Positions 1-9,822 of a stretch of 64,000 nucleotides of DNA are shown here, one piece after another; the stretch's first letter is position 1, and each line of letters opens with the position of its first letter. The DNA comes from Prochlorococcus sp. AG-355-J23. GTDB taxonomy: Bacteria > Cyanobacteriota > Cyanobacteriia > PCC-6307 > Cyanobiaceae. The stretch is from NCBI GenBank assembly GCA_003278705.1, contig QCDR01000004.1, positions 1-64,000 of the forward strand, written 5' to 3'. A program made the position numbers and the translations under genes. The notes beneath the pieces are model-generated. The model was given only the letters and a program-made list of their open reading frames with translations, did no database searches and was not told the DNA's origin.

Positions 1-1
1 A

Positions 2-247
2 AGATTTTTTGAAAAATCACCTGTTTCATATTTAAAAACCTATAAAGAAAATTCTCAATTAAATGTTTTTCTTGAAGAGTGTAATATCAAAGAAAAAAAT
101 CAAGAAATAATTCTTATTAGGAACACAATAATTAAGAATGAAGCCAAACAAGTAAATATAATAAATCAATCTTTGGAATCAATCTTTGAAAAATTAAGTC
201 CACAAGGTAATCCATATCCATCTCCTTTTCCATTAAAAACAAAGTGA
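2..247 (+). CDS. C-terminal fragment of an unrecognised protein
   Basis: An open frame enters from the left edge and ends at TGA 245-247, giving about 81 residues. It is lysine- and glutamate-rich and finishes with a proline-rich tail ([15 protein letters not shown]). I do not recognise the family from this tail. The stop overlaps the GTG start of ruvX (sequence GTGA), so the two genes are probably translationally coupled and form the start of the plus-strand block. The beginning lies outside the window, so length and domains cannot be judged. Confidence 0.7.
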   Translation, partial: RFFEKSPVSYLKTYKENSQLNVFLEECNIKEKNQEIILIRNTIIKNEAKQVNIINQSLESIFEKLSPQGNPYPSPFPLKTK

Positions 248-705
248 AATTTTGCAAACCCAAACCCAAGTCAATTTTGAGTTTGGATATAGGTACCAAA
301 AGAATAGGATTAGCTTATTGTGATCCCCTCTGCATAACATCAAATATACTTCCAGCAGTAAAACGATTTGAAAATAATCAAGAGATTAAAATCATTAGAA
401 ATTATATAAATGAATTTAATTTGACTGGTTTTATTGTGGGTATTCCGTTAGATGAGGAAGGTAAAATGACCACTCAAGCTATTGACTGTAAAAATTACGG
501 TCAATTACTTTCAAATGAATTAAAGCTTCCATTTTCTTATGTCAACGAACATAGTTCAACTTGGGAATCTTCAGAAAGATTTGGAATAAAAAAAGATAAA
601 TCCGGATTGATTGATAGTTTTTCAGCAAAAATAATACTTGAACAATGGATCGAAGAAGGTCCTGAATTAGAAGAAATAGCTGGTAAACGTCAGATAAAAT
701 ATTAG
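244..705 (+). CDS. ruvX: Holliday-junction resolvase-like / pre-16S rRNA nuclease YqgF (RuvX)
   Basis: The 153-residue protein matches the YqgF/RuvX family in size and motifs. It has an N-terminal [15 protein letters not shown] with the first catalytic Asp, a central IVGIPL strand, NEHSSTWES at the position of the usual DER-TT motif, and a C-terminal [10 protein letters not shown] helix with the last acidic residue. Family knowledge: it is an RNase H-fold nuclease linked to 16S rRNA 5' maturation. The start is GTG inside the previous gene's stop codon, and an ATG alternative would remove the first catalytic strand. The DER motif is unusually diverged (NEH). Confidence 0.93.
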   Translation: MKFCKPKPKSILSLDIGTKRIGLAYCDPLCITSNILPAVKRFENNQEIKIIRNYINEFNLTGFIVGIPLDEEGKMTTQAIDCKNYGQLLSNELKLPFSYVNEHSSTWESSERFGIKKDKSGLIDSFSAKIILEQWIEEGPELEEIAGKRQIKY

Positions 706-731
706 TATTAAAAAGGATAGATAATTTTTAA

Positions 732-1268
732 ATGAAAGAAGCCAATTCAAATGATAATTATGATGCACAGACTCTTTTATTAAATGACTCAAATGGAAAC
801 GAGCTATTTTGTTATCTTGAACAATTAGTAAGTGTTGAAGGCCAAGAATATGCTTTATTAACGCCAGTTGATACACCAGTAAGTCTTTTTAAGATAAATG
901 AAAAAGATGAACCTGAACTAATTGAGAAAATAGATAAAAATGAACAAATACTAAAAAATGCTGAAGCAGTCCTTCAAGAACATGATTTAAGACTTATCAG
1001 ATCAGCAGTTACATTAACAGTATCAGGAGAACTTGAAGAACCAATTTACGATGAATTAGAAGAAGATTACGTCGATGATGATAGTGAGAGTTATGAATTG
1101 CTAGTTAACTTTAATCTTTTTGACCAAGAATATGGCTTATATATACCACTAGATCCTTTTTTTATTGTTGGTAAATTAAAAGACAAAGGTGCCTTATTAG
1201 TTGAAGATGATGAGTTCGATAAAATTCAACCTTTGATTGAAACTGAGCTTGAAAAAAGTAGTTCTTAA
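732..1268 (+). CDS. DUF3727 family protein (cyanobacterial/plastid conserved)
   Basis: This 178-residue acidic protein has an N-terminal DUF1292-like strand pattern (LNDSNGNELFCYLEQLVSVEGQEYALLTPVD) and a C-terminal domain typical of DUF3727. The family is found in cyanobacteria and plastids. Its biochemical role is not established to my knowledge. There is no signal peptide or membrane segment, so it is probably cytoplasmic. It lies 26 nt after ruvX and 5 nt before the YqeG gene, in the same direction, so it is likely co-transcribed. The family assignment is from pattern memory and could be tested with a profile search. Confidence 0.85.
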   Translation: MKEANSNDNYDAQTLLLNDSNGNELFCYLEQLVSVEGQEYALLTPVDTPVSLFKINEKDEPELIEKIDKNEQILKNAEAVLQEHDLRLIRSAVTLTVSGELEEPIYDELEEDYVDDDSESYELLVNFNLFDQEYGLYIPLDPFFIVGKLKDKGALLVEDDEFDKIQPLIETELEKSSS

Positions 1269-1273
1269 AATAA

Positions 1274-1768
1274 ATGAGATCTATCCTAAATGTCAATTGG
1301 GATTCAAACTTACCAATATATAATATTTCTCAATCTGAGTTGCAAAAAAAAGGAATTAATTCTTTATTGCTAGACGTGGATGGGACTCTAGTAAATAGAA
1401 AATCAAATATGATCCCAAAAGCTGTAAAAAATTGGATCATAGAATCTAAAAAACTTTTCTCCTTATATCTAATAAGTAATAATCCATCAAAAAAAAGAAT
1501 CGAAAAAATAGCGAAAGAATTAAATTTAAGGTATAAATACAATGCATCAAAACCTAGAAAAAAAGTAACTTTGTCTGCTATCAAAGAAATTGGCAGAGAG
1601 CCAAAAAATATAGCCATTATTGGCGACAGAATTTTTACAGATATTATTGTTGGGAATAGATGTGATATAAAAACAATATTAGTTAAGAGATTAAATAGAG
1701 ATGGCCTACCTATAAAATTTAATTTAACTTTGACAATAGAAAAATTAATTTCTCATTTGATAAAATGA
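1274..1768 (+). CDS. YqeG family HAD IIIA-type phosphatase
   Basis: The protein is 164 residues long. HAD motif I is [12 protein letters not shown] (two Asp), motif II is LYLISNNPS, and motif III/IV is [17 protein letters not shown]. The small cap-less layout is that of YqeG/HAD IIIA phosphatases. Substrate is unknown; plant homologues act on phosphatidylglycerophosphate, so a lipid role is possible (inference). The last four bases overlap the start of proB (ATGA), which indicates translational coupling but not necessarily shared function. Confidence 0.92.
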   Translation: MRSILNVNWDSNLPIYNISQSELQKKGINSLLLDVDGTLVNRKSNMIPKAVKNWIIESKKLFSLYLISNNPSKKRIEKIAKELNLRYKYNASKPRKKVTLSAIKEIGREPKNIAIIGDRIFTDIIVGNRCDIKTILVKRLNRDGLPIKFNLTLTIEKLISHLIK

Positions 1769-2847
1769 AAACTTGGGTTATAAAAATTGGTACTAGTATT
1801 TTAAGAGGAACAGAGGAAACATCTACAGAAGAAGTTATTGAAAACCTTTCTAAATCCTTTACAAGTTTTCTTTCAAAAGGAAACAAGTTAATTTTAGTAA
1901 CTAGTGGAGCCGTTGGATTAGGTTGCCAAAAGTTAAATATTAAAACAAGACCAAATGATTTGAGTACCCTTCAAGCTACTGCTGCAGTAGGTCAAGTTAA
2001 TTTAATGTCCTTATACGATAAAGTATTTAATAAATTAGGTCTTAATATTGCTCAAATTTTAATAACTAAAGCTGATTTCAATTCACGAGAATCCTTTAAT
2101 AACGCTTCTAAAACTTTAAATAGATTAATCGATTTGAATGTTATTCCAATAGTAAATGAAAATGATACCGTAGCAAATGAAGAGCTTAAATATGGAGATA
2201 ATGATACCCTCTCTGCTTTAGTTGCCTTGGCTATAAATGCTAACAAGCTAATTTTATTAACCGATATTGAAAATCTATACTCAAAAGATCCACGTAATAA
2301 TAAAGATGCGCAACCTATTAAAGAAGTTCATAATAGTGAATTAAAGGAAATTAAAGATAAAAATATTCAAAACTCAAATAATGAATGGGGAACAGGAGGA
2401 ATTTCTACAAAATTAATTTCTGCAGAAATAGCAACAAAAGGAGGAGTCGAAGTCCAACTAGTTGATGGAACTAATAAAAAAAACTTAATTGAAATATTTA
2501 ATGATAATAAAATTGGAACTTTATTTTATCCAGTAGAAAAACCTATTGGAAACAAAAAAAGTTGGCTTTCACACGCAATTCAAACAGTAGGGAAAATTAC
2601 TTTAGATGATGGCGCTTCTTTTGCAATTAAAAAAAAAGGTGCCTCACTTTTAGCGGTTGGTGTTAAGAATGTAGAAGGAAACTTTACGATTAATCAGGCA
2701 GTTAAAATCGTAAATACAAATGATCAAGAAGTTGCAAAAGGTTTAGTATCAATAAGTAGCGACAAATTAAGAAGTATCTTAAATAATAAAGAAAATAACA
2801 ACTCCTCGATAATTGTCGTTCATAGAGATGTTCTTGCTCTCTCTTAG
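1765..2847 (+). CDS. proB: Glutamate 5-kinase
   Basis: ProB phosphorylates glutamate to gamma-glutamyl phosphate, the first step of proline synthesis. The amino-acid kinase domain is visible from [12 protein letters not shown] through [38 protein letters not shown] (here [12 protein letters not shown]) and [15 protein letters not shown]-terminal PUA domain follows (about residues 270-355). Length of 360 matches the kinase-plus-PUA form. It starts inside the YqeG stop region and is followed 19 nt later by lpxD. No proA is present in the window. Confidence 0.97.
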   Translation: MKTWVIKIGTSILRGTEETSTEEVIENLSKSFTSFLSKGNKLILVTSGAVGLGCQKLNIKTRPNDLSTLQATAAVGQVNLMSLYDKVFNKLGLNIAQILITKADFNSRESFNNASKTLNRLIDLNVIPIVNENDTVANEELKYGDNDTLSALVALAINANKLILLTDIENLYSKDPRNNKDAQPIKEVHNSELKEIKDKNIQNSNNEWGTGGISTKLISAEIATKGGVEVQLVDGTNKKNLIEIFNDNKIGTLFYPVEKPIGNKKSWLSHAIQTVGKITLDDGASFAIKKKGASLLAVGVKNVEGNFTINQAVKIVNTNDQEVAKGLVSISSDKLRSILNNKENNNSSIIVVHRDVLALS

Positions 2848-2866
2848 AAAAAATTAAAACTGAAAA

Positions 2867-3901
2867 ATGCTTTTAAGTGATTTAGTTGATCTAATAAAAA
2901 AAGGAAATTCAAATTTTATTAGTGCCAATATTTTCGAAGATTTAAATATAGATGATGCTGCCTCATTAGATGCTGCAGTTAAACATCAAATATCTTTTTT
3001 AGAAGAAAATAATATACTTAAAGAAAAATTAGATCAAACTAAAGCATCAGCAATAATAACTACTAACAACGATGAAATCGTTAGTTCCCTAAAAAAACTC
3101 AATATATCTAACATAATCGTTAAAAATCCAAGAATTGCATTTGCAGAAGTATTGGATTATTTATATAAAACTATCAATTTCAAACCAGGAATTCATGCTT
3201 CAGCAGTTATAGATAAAACAGCAATAATTGGAGCAGATTGCCATATTGGACCTAATGTCTATATTGGAGAAAATACCGTAATTGGAGACAATAATCATAT
3301 TCTTCCTGGATCATCAATTTTAGGCAATGTTCAAATAGGAAATAATAATATAATTCATCCAAATTGTGTTATTTACGAAAATACCACTCTAAAAAATAAT
3401 TGTGTAATTAATTCAAATTCTGTTATTGGATCTGAGGGATTTGGTTTTATTCCTGAAAATGGCAAATGGGTAAAGATGCCGCAAAAAGGTGGTGTAAAAA
3501 TAATGAGTTTTGTAGAAATTGGAACTAATTGTTGTATTGATAGACCCGCAGTTGGATTTACTTTTATTGATGAGGGAACAAAGTTGGATAATTTAATACA
3601 AATAGGTCATGGCGTAAAAATTGGAAAGAATTGTGCATTTGCTGCTCAAGTTGGTATCGCTGGAGGCGCAAATATTGGAGATGGTGTTATTTTGGCAGGG
3701 CAAGTAGGAGTCAATAATAGAGTAAAAGTTGGTAATAATGTCACTGCGAGTTCAAAATGCGGAATCCATTGTGACATTGAAGATGGCAAGGTAATAAGTG
3801 GTTTCCCTGCGATGGAAAATAAATCATGGCTAAGGAGTTCAAGTATTTTTAAAAAATTACCAGAATTAGCAAAAAAACTTAGACAATTAGACAAGCAATA
3901 A
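2867..3901 (+). CDS. lpxD: UDP-3-O-acylglucosamine N-acyltransferase
   Basis: LpxD adds the second acyl chain to the lipid A precursor UDP-3-O-acylglucosamine in the cytoplasm. The 344-residue protein has an N-terminal uridine-binding domain and then a long left-handed beta-helix of hexapeptide repeats (IGADCHIGPNVYIGENT and on). IQIGHGVKIGKN carries the catalytic His, and a C-terminal helix ends in LAKKLRQLDKQ. Its presence shows that some lipid A biosynthesis is retained. It sits 28 nt before leuB in the same direction. Confidence 0.96.
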   Translation: MLLSDLVDLIKKGNSNFISANIFEDLNIDDAASLDAAVKHQISFLEENNILKEKLDQTKASAIITTNNDEIVSSLKKLNISNIIVKNPRIAFAEVLDYLYKTINFKPGIHASAVIDKTAIIGADCHIGPNVYIGENTVIGDNNHILPGSSILGNVQIGNNNIIHPNCVIYENTTLKNNCVINSNSVIGSEGFGFIPENGKWVKMPQKGGVKIMSFVEIGTNCCIDRPAVGFTFIDEGTKLDNLIQIGHGVKIGKNCAFAAQVGIAGGANIGDGVILAGQVGVNNRVKVGNNVTASSKCGIHCDIEDGKVISGFPAMENKSWLRSSSIFKKLPELAKKLRQLDKQ

Positions 3902-3929
3902 TTTATTGTTCTATTAAACAAAAATTTAA

Positions 3930-5003
3930 ATGAAGAAATATAAGATTGTTTTATTGTCAGGAGACGGAATTGGACCAGAGATTTCAGAAGTTTCAAAAAA
4001 AGTTTTAAAAAAGCTTTCAAAAAATCATAATTTCGATATTGAGATTATTGAAAAATTATTTGGAGGGATAGCGTATGAAAAATATGGTACTCCTGCTCCA
4101 GATGAGACACTAGATCAATGTAAAAAAAGTGACGCAGTACTTTTAGCATGTGTTGGAGATATTAAATATGATTCTCTTGCGAGAGAATTAAGGCCAGAAA
4201 GTGGGTTACTAAAGTTAAGATCTGCCCTAAACCTTTTCGCAAATATCAGGCCTGTCAAAATAAGAAAATCTCTATTAGATGCAAGTACATTAAAAAAAGA
4301 AATCGTTGAGCATGTAGATCTTATTGTTGTAAGAGAATTAATAGGAGGAATTTATTTTGGAAAACCAAGAGGACACATAACAAATACAAAAATCCCAAAA
4401 GCTTTCAATACGATGGTTTATGATTCGACTGAAATAGAAAGAATAACCGAAATAGCAATAAAAATTGCTAACCAAAGAAATAAAAAAATATGTTCTGTTG
4501 ATAAATCAAACGTTCTTGAGGTTAGTCAATTGTGGAGAGATACAGTTTTAAATATCACCTCAAAAGATAAAAATATATCTCTAAGCAATATGTACGTTGA
4601 TAATGCAGCAATGCAATTAGTTAGAAATCCTGGTCAATTTGATGTGATTTTAACTAGTAATTTATTTGGAGATATTTTAAGCGATTTAGCCGCAATGTTA
4701 ACTGGTTCTATTGGTATGCTTCCATCTGCTTCTTTAAACAATAATGGCCCAGGCGTTTTTGAACCTGTTCATGGTTCGGCTCCTGATATAGCTGGTAAAA
4801 ACATAGCTAATCCTATTGCAATGCTTTTATCTGCTTCCATGATGTTAAAAATTGGATTAAATGAAGAAGAAGCTGCAGAAAATTTAGAAACTGCCATTGA
4901 TAAAGTTTTATCAAAAGGATTTAGAACAGCAGATTTAGCTGTTGGGTCTACTGAAGTTTTATCTTGCAGTGAAATCGGAGATAAAATAATGGATGAAATT
5001 TGA
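3930..5003 (+). CDS. leuB: 3-isopropylmalate dehydrogenase
   Basis: LeuB oxidises and decarboxylates 3-isopropylmalate in leucine synthesis using NAD. Its 357 residues begin with VLLSGDGIGPEI. Further family motifs are ELRPESGLLKLRSAL, VVRELIGGIYFGKPRG, the metal-binding LTSNLFGDILSDLAAML and the nucleotide-binding HGSAPDIAGKNIANP. It ends in a normal position and is followed by about 90 AT-rich bases before prk. With ilvD in the same window it covers branched-chain amino acid synthesis. Confidence 0.97.
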   Translation: MKKYKIVLLSGDGIGPEISEVSKKVLKKLSKNHNFDIEIIEKLFGGIAYEKYGTPAPDETLDQCKKSDAVLLACVGDIKYDSLARELRPESGLLKLRSALNLFANIRPVKIRKSLLDASTLKKEIVEHVDLIVVRELIGGIYFGKPRGHITNTKIPKAFNTMVYDSTEIERITEIAIKIANQRNKKICSVDKSNVLEVSQLWRDTVLNITSKDKNISLSNMYVDNAAMQLVRNPGQFDVILTSNLFGDILSDLAAMLTGSIGMLPSASLNNNGPGVFEPVHGSAPDIAGKNIANPIAMLLSASMMLKIGLNEEEAAENLETAIDKVLSKGFRTADLAVGSTEVLSCSEIGDKIMDEI

Positions 5004-5093
5004 AAAAAAAATTAATAAATAAAAAAATATTTTTAAGTAAAACATAAAGTTGGCATATGACCTGTCAGAATCATTAGATATTGTTTTTAAAAA

Positions 5094-5990
5094 ATGTCAA
5101 AACGTCATCCAGTAGTTGCTGTAACAGGATCTTCAGGAGCAGGAACAAGTACAGTAAAAAGAGCCTTTGAGCACATTTTTGCCAGAGAAGATATTGTTCC
5201 CGCAGTTGTTGAAGGTGATAGTTACCACAGATTTGAAAGAATGCCTATGAAAAAAGCTATGGCAGACGCTCTTTCAAAAGGTGAAAATTTCTCACATTTT
5301 GGTCCAGAGGCTAATCTTTTTGACAAGCTAGAAGAACTTTTTAAAATCTATGGTGAAACTGGAGGAGGAAAGAAAAGATATTATCTACATAGTCTTGAAG
5401 AAGCAGAAGAACATAATACAAGACTTGGGACATCCCTAGAACCTGGGCAATTTACTCCATGGGAAGATATTCCTGAGGGAACAGATGTACTTTTTTATGA
5501 AGGTTTGCATGGCGGGGTAGAAGGTGATGGATACAATGTTGCCTCTTATGCTGATCTACTTGTTGGAGTTGTTCCGATAACAAATTTAGAGTGGATTCAA
5601 AAAATCCATAGAGATAACGCAGAAAGAGGTTACTCAGCGGAAACCATTGTAGATACTATATTGAGAAGAATGCCTGATTATATAAATCATATATGCCCAC
5701 AATTCAGCAAAACCGATATTAATTTCCAAAGAATTCCCACAATTGACACTTCTAATCCTTTCATATGCAGGAATATCCCAACTCCTGATGAGAGCTTTGT
5801 GATCATACATTTCAGAAAAGGGGCAAGAGAGAAATGGGGGATTGATTTTCAATACTTGCTTGGAATGATTAATGATTCATTTATGTCAAGTCCAACAAGT
5901 ATCGTTGTAAATGGAGGGAAAATGGGATTCGCAATGGAACTAATTCTCACTCCAATAATTCATAAAATGATTGAGGAGAAAAATAAATAA
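5094..5990 (+). CDS. prk: Phosphoribulokinase, class I (proteobacterial type)
   Basis: PRK makes ribulose-1,5-bisphosphate from ribulose-5-phosphate for Rubisco. The 298-residue protein opens with a P-loop, GSSGAGTS (residues 12-19), followed by EGDSYHRFER, FYEGLHGGVEGDG, NLEWIQKIHRD, FSKTDINFQRIP and VDTSNPFICR. In the sequence these motifs and the length match octameric class I enzymes such as those of Rhodobacter. The 330-350-residue class II form of plants and most cyanobacteria carries redox cysteines and partners CP12. I see no N-terminal cysteine pair. The gene stands alone with about 90 bases upstream and 140 downstream. Confidence 0.95.
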   Translation: MSKRHPVVAVTGSSGAGTSTVKRAFEHIFAREDIVPAVVEGDSYHRFERMPMKKAMADALSKGENFSHFGPEANLFDKLEELFKIYGETGGGKKRYYLHSLEEAEEHNTRLGTSLEPGQFTPWEDIPEGTDVLFYEGLHGGVEGDGYNVASYADLLVGVVPITNLEWIQKIHRDNAERGYSAETIVDTILRRMPDYINHICPQFSKTDINFQRIPTIDTSNPFICRNIPTPDESFVIIHFRKGAREKWGIDFQYLLGMINDSFMSSPTSIVVNGGKMGFAMELILTPIIHKMIEEKNK

Positions 5991-6128
5991 TAATTAATTT
6001 TCGATTATCAACTTAAATCATTATTTTTTAATTTTGAGAAGTTTTAATCTAGAGGATCTCAAATTTTTATATATCTTTCTTGATAAAAGTACCTTACTTA
6101 GATTTAAATAGAAAAAAAAGGAAAAGTT

Positions 6129-7010
6129 GTGTCATTAATCGACTGGTTTGCCGCAAGGCGTAAAGATCAATTTGTTGGGAAAGTTTCCCAAGATACTGAC
6201 GAAGGAGATGGTTTGTGGGTTAAATGTTCAGAGTGTTCGCAAGTAGCCTATAGAAAAGACCTAATTTCAAATTTCAATGTTTGTAGTAATTGTGGACACC
6301 ACAATAGGATTAATAGCGATGAAAGGATAAATATAATTGCTGATAAAAATTCATTCAAAGAATTTGATAGTTCACTAAGTCCTACAGATCCTTTGGGTTT
6401 TAAAGATAGAAGAGCGTATGCTGATCGAATTAAAGAAAGTCAAGCAGGTACAGGTTTAAGAGATGGAGTCGTAACAGGTATCTGTTCTGTGAATTCAATG
6501 CCTTTAGCATTAGCTGTTATGGATTTTAGATTTATGGGAGGATCCATGGGTTCAGTAGTTGGTGAAAAAATTACAAGGATAATTGAGAGAGCAACTTTGG
6601 AAAATTTTCCAATTCTTATTGTTTGCGCATCGGGAGGAGCAAGGATGCAAGAAGGTATGTTAAGTCTCATGCAAATGGCAAAAATATCTGGAGCACTAAA
6701 AAAACATAAAGAGAAAAATCTCCTATATATGCCCTTGTTAACTCATCCAACTACTGGAGGGGTAACAGCCAGCTTTGCGATGTTAGGTGATTTAATTTTG
6801 GCGGAACCTAAAGCACTTATTGGATTTGCTGGAAGAAGGGTTATAGAACAAACATTAAGAGAAAAATTACCCGATAATTTTCAAACAGCTGAATATCTGC
6901 TTGAGCATGGTTTTGTTGATGTAATAGTGAAAAGGAAAGATCTCAAGGATACTCTGACTAAAATTTTAAAAATTCATGGTGTAAAAGAACTCGCAGAATC
7001 AAATATATAA
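6129..7010 (+). CDS. accD: Acetyl-CoA carboxylase carboxyltransferase beta subunit
   Basis: AccD pairs with AccA to transfer CO2 from carboxybiotin to acetyl-CoA, the committed step of fatty acid synthesis. A four-cysteine zinc ribbon is visible at C33, C36, C52 and C55. The crotonase-like core follows with [40 protein letters not shown] and [18 protein letters not shown]. Length of 293 is normal. The start is GTG at 6129, preceded by an A/G-rich stretch (aaaaaaaaggaaaag) that can serve as the ribosome site. The next gene begins 2 nt after the stop. Confidence 0.97.
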   Translation: MSLIDWFAARRKDQFVGKVSQDTDEGDGLWVKCSECSQVAYRKDLISNFNVCSNCGHHNRINSDERINIIADKNSFKEFDSSLSPTDPLGFKDRRAYADRIKESQAGTGLRDGVVTGICSVNSMPLALAVMDFRFMGGSMGSVVGEKITRIIERATLENFPILIVCASGGARMQEGMLSLMQMAKISGALKKHKEKNLLYMPLLTHPTTGGVTASFAMLGDLILAEPKALIGFAGRRVIEQTLREKLPDNFQTAEYLLEHGFVDVIVKRKDLKDTLTKILKIHGVKELAESNI

Positions 7011-7011
7011 A

Positions 7012-7404
7012 ATGAGAATAATTTCTAATTTATTTTATTTTTCTTTAAGCCTTATACTCTTTATTTTAAACTTTGCCTCCTATTCATATGCGATAGGAAA
7101 TGTTGATTGGGTTCTCCTTAAAGAGAATGATGATGGGAAGGAATGGCTTGATAAAGGGAGTATTAAATCGCTCCCAAATGGCGAAATAAGTGTATTAACA
7201 AAGTTCTTTAAGAATCCAACTAATTCTGATGATGATGGAGAGTTATCACTTTATGTAATGAGAATTAATTGCAATGAAAAAAAGTTCAAAGATACATCAA
7301 TAAATGGAATTCCTCAATTCAATTCAAAATGGCAAACTTCTAATAATGATGAACTTATAGATGTTGTTATTGAAAATAGCTGTTCAGAGTTTATTAATAA
7401 ATAA
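7012..7404 (+). CDS. Secreted protein, surface-adhesin E-like domain (tentative)
   Basis: This 130-residue protein has a strong hydrophobic N-terminus (about residues 5-27) ending in SYSYA, a plausible signal peptidase I site. The mature part has a pair of cysteines (MRINCNEKKFKD and ENSCSEF) and a tryptophan-rich start (VDWVLLKENDDGKEWLDKGSI). This layout resembles the small surface-adhesin E-like domain, in which a disulfide closes a beta-sandwich. That family call is from memory and moderate. The gene is squeezed between accD and the oxidoreductase with 2-nt gaps, so it is probably co-transcribed. Confidence 0.75.
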   Translation: MRIISNLFYFSLSLILFILNFASYSYAIGNVDWVLLKENDDGKEWLDKGSIKSLPNGEISVLTKFFKNPTNSDDDGELSLYVMRINCNEKKFKDTSINGIPQFNSKWQTSNNDELIDVVIENSCSEFINK

Positions 7405-7406
7405 GA

Positions 7407-8504
7407 ATGAATACTAAAAATAAAAAATTAAAAATAGCAATCGCTGGACTAGGATTTGGGAAAAAAGTTCATTTAGAGGCATTAAAAGAGTCTGATCACT
7501 TAACTCCAGTAGCAATTTATCATTACGAGAAAAAGCAAAAATCGATATTAGAAAAAGAAACGGGCTTAGATTTTTTTCACAATTGGGAAGACTTAGTTAA
7601 ATCTCCAAAAATTGATGGAATTATTATTGCCACTCCTCCCGAATCAAGATTTAAGTTAGCAAAACAAGCCCTTGAGAACAATAAAAATTTACTCCTAGAA
7701 AAACCCGTTTCAATATCCTCCTCAGAAATTGAAGAGCTTCAGAGAATATCTTTGATTAATAATTTAAGCGTATGTGTTGATTTTGAATATAGAGCAGTAC
7801 CTCTTTTCCTTCAGACTAAAAAACTTATTGATGAAAATATCTTAGGAGATATATATTTAGTCAAATTAGATTGGTTAATGGGCAGTAGATCCGACCCCAA
7901 AAGATCCTGGAATTGGTACTCATTGGAAGAAAAAGGTGGAGGAGTTATTGGTGCTTTAGGTACTCATGCATTCGATATGTTGAATTGGTTTTTTGGAGAA
8001 GTAATAAACGTCTCTGGCAAGTTAGCAACATCAATAAAAAAAAGACCTTTACCTAATTCATCTGATTTAAATGATGTTACGAGTGAAGATGTATGTTTAG
8101 CCAATATAGAAATATCAAACTACAGCTCAAATCTTATTCCATGTCAGGTATCTTTATCATCAATTTCTAAAAATGGTAGAGGATTTAGTTTAGAAATATA
8201 TGGAAGCGAAGGTTCACTAATTCTTAAAAGCGAAAACCAAAAAGATTATGTACATGGTTTTAATTTGAAATATTCAAACAACGAAAATAAAATACAAAAT
8301 CTATCTGCAGATTCAAGCTTTAATTTTGAAAAAACATGGACTGATGGGAGAATAGCTCCAGTTTTGAGAATTCAAAATTTATGGGCTCAGAGTATAATTA
8401 ATGGAACACCTGTAATCCCAGGCTTATGCGAGGGACTTGCTAGTCATAAAGTTTGCGAAGCAATAAGAGAATCTTCCAAAAGTGGATTAAGTATCAAAAT
8501 TTAA
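7407..8504 (+). CDS. Gfo/Idh/MocA family oxidoreductase
   Basis: The protein has 365 residues. An N-terminal Rossmann fold is shown by KIAIAGLGFGKKVHLEAL and IDGIIIATPP, followed by the family signature LLEKPVSIS with the catalytic-region Lys-Pro. The C-terminal alpha/beta domain contains GGGVIGALGTHAFDMLNWFFG with the conserved His. Family members are NAD(P)-dependent sugar or polyol dehydrogenases. The substrate cannot be predicted here, since the neighbours accD and aldolase give no specific clue. Confidence 0.92.
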   Translation: MNTKNKKLKIAIAGLGFGKKVHLEALKESDHLTPVAIYHYEKKQKSILEKETGLDFFHNWEDLVKSPKIDGIIIATPPESRFKLAKQALENNKNLLLEKPVSISSSEIEELQRISLINNLSVCVDFEYRAVPLFLQTKKLIDENILGDIYLVKLDWLMGSRSDPKRSWNWYSLEEKGGGVIGALGTHAFDMLNWFFGEVINVSGKLATSIKKRPLPNSSDLNDVTSEDVCLANIEISNYSSNLIPCQVSLSSISKNGRGFSLEIYGSEGSLILKSENQKDYVHGFNLKYSNNENKIQNLSADSSFNFEKTWTDGRIAPVLRIQNLWAQSIINGTPVIPGLCEGLASHKVCEAIRESSKSGLSIKI

Positions 8505-8607
8505 GGCTATACATTGATAAGTAGCAATTATCACCCGATAAAGTATTGGATTGATTTTATTTTTTTTTCATATTCTGGAAAAATCAATTGAACTGAATTA
8601 TTAAAGA

Positions 8608-9675
8608 ATGGCTTTAAATTATTACAAAAATGAGCTTAAAGAAAATGCTCAATTACTAGCTTCTAAAGGAAAAGGAATATTAGCGGTAGATGAATCCACT
8701 AAAACAGTAGGTAAAAGACTCGCTGGAATTGGCGTTGAGAATACTGAAGATAATAGGAAGGCATATAGAGGAATGCTTTTTACTACAGAGGGTCTTGGCA
8801 AATATATAAGTGGAGCAATCCTCTTCGAAGAAACTCTTTATCAGAATCACCAAGATGGCGAGTCAATGGTTAAGAAACTAAATGAATTAGGTATTATTCC
8901 AGGTATAAAGGTCGATAAAGGCCTAAATCCACTTCCAGGAGGGGGAGATGTAGAAACTTTTTGCTCTGGACTAGATGGGTTAGTTGAAAGAGCCGCAAAA
9001 TATTATGAACAAGGTGCCAGATTTGCAAAGTGGAGAGCAGTTCTGCAAATTACAAATGATGGTTGTCCTTCAAAACTATCAATTCAAGAGAATGCTTGGG
9101 GATTAGCAAGGTATGCAAGATCAGTTCAAGAATCTGGGTTAGTACCAATTATTGAACCTGAAATCTTAATGGACGGTGACCATACTATTGAAAAAACTGC
9201 TGAAGTTCAAGAAGAGGTAATAAAGCAGGTTTATATTGCCTGTCAAGCAAATGGAGTTTTTCTAGAAGGCACTCTATTAAAACCTTCTATGACTGTTAAT
9301 GGAGCAGACTGTCCAACAAAGGCTGATCCTATGAAGGTTGCTGAAATGACAATTAGAACTATGGAAAGATGCGTTCCTGCATCTGTTCCTGGAATAGTTT
9401 TCTTATCAGGAGGGTTAAGCGAAGAAGCTGCTTCTGTTTATCTAAATAATATGAACACTCTTTACAGGAAAGCTTTATGGAATGTTTCATTCTCCTATGG
9501 AAGAGCATTACAGCACTCATGCTTAAAGGCCTGGAAAGGAAGCGACGTTGAAGGAGGTCAAAAAGCATTAATAGCAAGAGCCCAAGCAAACTCTGAAGCT
9601 TCAAAAGGTGCCTATGTAGCAGGATCTCAACCTTCATCTGATGAGCAATTGTTTGTGGCAGGCTACACTTACTAA
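8608..9675 (+). CDS. fda: Fructose-bisphosphate aldolase class I
   Basis: This enzyme cleaves or forms fructose-1,6-bisphosphate through a Schiff-base lysine. The 355-residue protein begins near KGKGILAVDES and carries the class I active-site motif LEGTLLKPSM with the Schiff-base Lys at about residue 225. It ends in the family's flexible tail with a terminal tyrosine (VAGYTY). The neighbour on the right is the mechanistically unrelated class II aldolase. About 100 bases precede the gene and 147 follow it, so each aldolase appears to have its own promoter. Confidence 0.96.
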   Translation: MALNYYKNELKENAQLLASKGKGILAVDESTKTVGKRLAGIGVENTEDNRKAYRGMLFTTEGLGKYISGAILFEETLYQNHQDGESMVKKLNELGIIPGIKVDKGLNPLPGGGDVETFCSGLDGLVERAAKYYEQGARFAKWRAVLQITNDGCPSKLSIQENAWGLARYARSVQESGLVPIIEPEILMDGDHTIEKTAEVQEEVIKQVYIACQANGVFLEGTLLKPSMTVNGADCPTKADPMKVAEMTIRTMERCVPASVPGIVFLSGGLSEEAASVYLNNMNTLYRKALWNVSFSYGRALQHSCLKAWKGSDVEGGQKALIARAQANSEASKGAYVAGSQPSSDEQLFVAGYTY

Positions 9676-9822
9676 CTAAAAAATCCTAAAAATATACTCT
9701 GAGTCATAAAATTAGTTTCTTTAATTTAGTATTTTGTATATCTAATGACGTGACATTTGATACCTCTTTATACTAAACTCTCGGAAACATATGCTTTATA
9801 TAGCATTTAACTTATTTTAATT

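Noticed and set aside
3646..4020. 124-codon frame antisense to the lpxD-leuB junction
   Set aside because: It runs across the ends of two clear plus-strand genes and has no recognisable protein pattern.
8515..8533. Hairpin TGATAA/TTATCA after the Gfo/Idh gene as a terminator
   Set aside because: The stem is only 6 AT-rich pairs and is not followed by a T run.
9359..9637. 92-codon frame antisense to the class I aldolase
   Set aside because: It mirrors the fda coding bias and lacks any domain or start signal.
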